A stretch of 43,109 nucleotides of DNA from Burkholderia sp. E7m39. GTDB taxonomy: Bacteria > Pseudomonadota > Gammaproteobacteria > Burkholderiales > Burkholderiaceae. Shown one piece after another: positions 43,035 through 43,109 of the stretch. The translations under genes were made by a program, and so were the position numbers. The DNA lies in assembly GCA_001319865.1 (NCBI GenBank), contig BBSL01000397.1, forward strand, positions 1 to 43,109, written 5' to 3'. Below the pieces are notes generated by a model that searched no databases, was not told the origin of the DNA, and worked only from the letters and a program-made list of their open reading frames with translations. Every line of letters starts with the position of its first letter. The stretch's first letter is position 1.

Positions 43035-43109
43035 AATGCTCGGGGAGTTGAGGGCGCCGAAATTGCGCACGCCGTCGTCGTCTGTCAAAGCCAGATTCAG
43101 ATGTCGTAG
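43035..43109 (-). other. Window edge, possible partial coding sequence
   Basis: The minus strand at the edge is open and reads LNLALTDDDGVRNFGALNS, then PSIQLCE. This looks coding-like but is cut by the window and runs into the lipoprotein relic. No function can be given. Confidence 0.25.

Noticed and set aside
1..43109. tRNA or rRNA genes, attachment sites
   Set aside because: I saw no cloverleaf with a T-loop GTTCRA pattern, no rRNA-like block and no integrase gene or tRNA-linked repeat.

Overview
The window looks like an accessory stretch of a Burkholderiaceae genome, most probably Paraburkholderia, Caballeronia or Burkholderia. The evidence is high GC, strong G/C at codon third positions, GTG starts, SsuABC-type transporters with the usual Burkholderia domain set, and many decayed genes and IS debris. 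I inferred this from gene content and style, not from a database match. No tRNA, rRNA, CRISPR array or replication origin was seen.

Region by region. Bases 1-5.4 kb are a graveyard: an outer-membrane-protein fragment, a truncated DUF1016/YhcG-type nuclease gene, frameshifted unknowns and a 16-bp tandem repeat. Among them are a few intact small genes: a membrane protein divergent from a winged-helix regulator, and a tiny acid-shock-like exported protein with its own terminator. Bases 5.9-9.8 kb form organosulfur operon 1 (permease, ATPase, Tat-exported binding protein, DszC/SfnB-like flavin monooxygenase). It converges on a frameshifted luciferase-type monooxygenase. At 11.15-11.88 kb is an IS6-family relic with recognisable ends, followed by a Slt-type lytic transglycosylase and a PAS-GGDEF diguanylate cyclase. 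At 16.3-18.7 kb a leftward pair encodes an aromatic-acid-type MFS importer and a type I extradiol dioxygenase.

Bases 19.3-25.4 kb form organosulfur operon 2: methyltransferase, binding protein, two adjacent permeases, one ATPase and a DszA/NtaA-type monooxygenase. Bases 25.5-27.4 kb carry a SoxC-type molybdenum sulfite dehydrogenase and a lipoprotein mono-haem cytochrome c, translationally overlapped and divergent from a groES-groEL pair. Bases 29.8-35.5 kb form leftward operon 3: TauD-family dioxygenase, binding protein, ATPase, permease, an AprA-like FAD oxidoreductase and a dicluster ferredoxin. Then come a CynX-type MFS exporter, an HxlR-regulator relic, and a LysR regulator divergent from an MFS-GAF-amidohydrolase operon (39.0-42.2 kb). 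The window closes with a LysR relic and a second copy of the lipoprotein fragment also found at 15.9 kb.

How it fits together. Three separate SsuABC-type importers could bring in different sulfonates, sulfones or sulfate esters. The flavin and 2-oxoglutarate oxygenases would release sulfite, and SoxC plus cytochrome c could oxidise the excess to sulfate. The FAD/ferredoxin pair is the least understood part and the best candidate for an undescribed activity. No FMN reductase (SsuE-like) and no CysB/SsuR-type regulator is encoded within the sulfur block, so both would have to be supplied from elsewhere.
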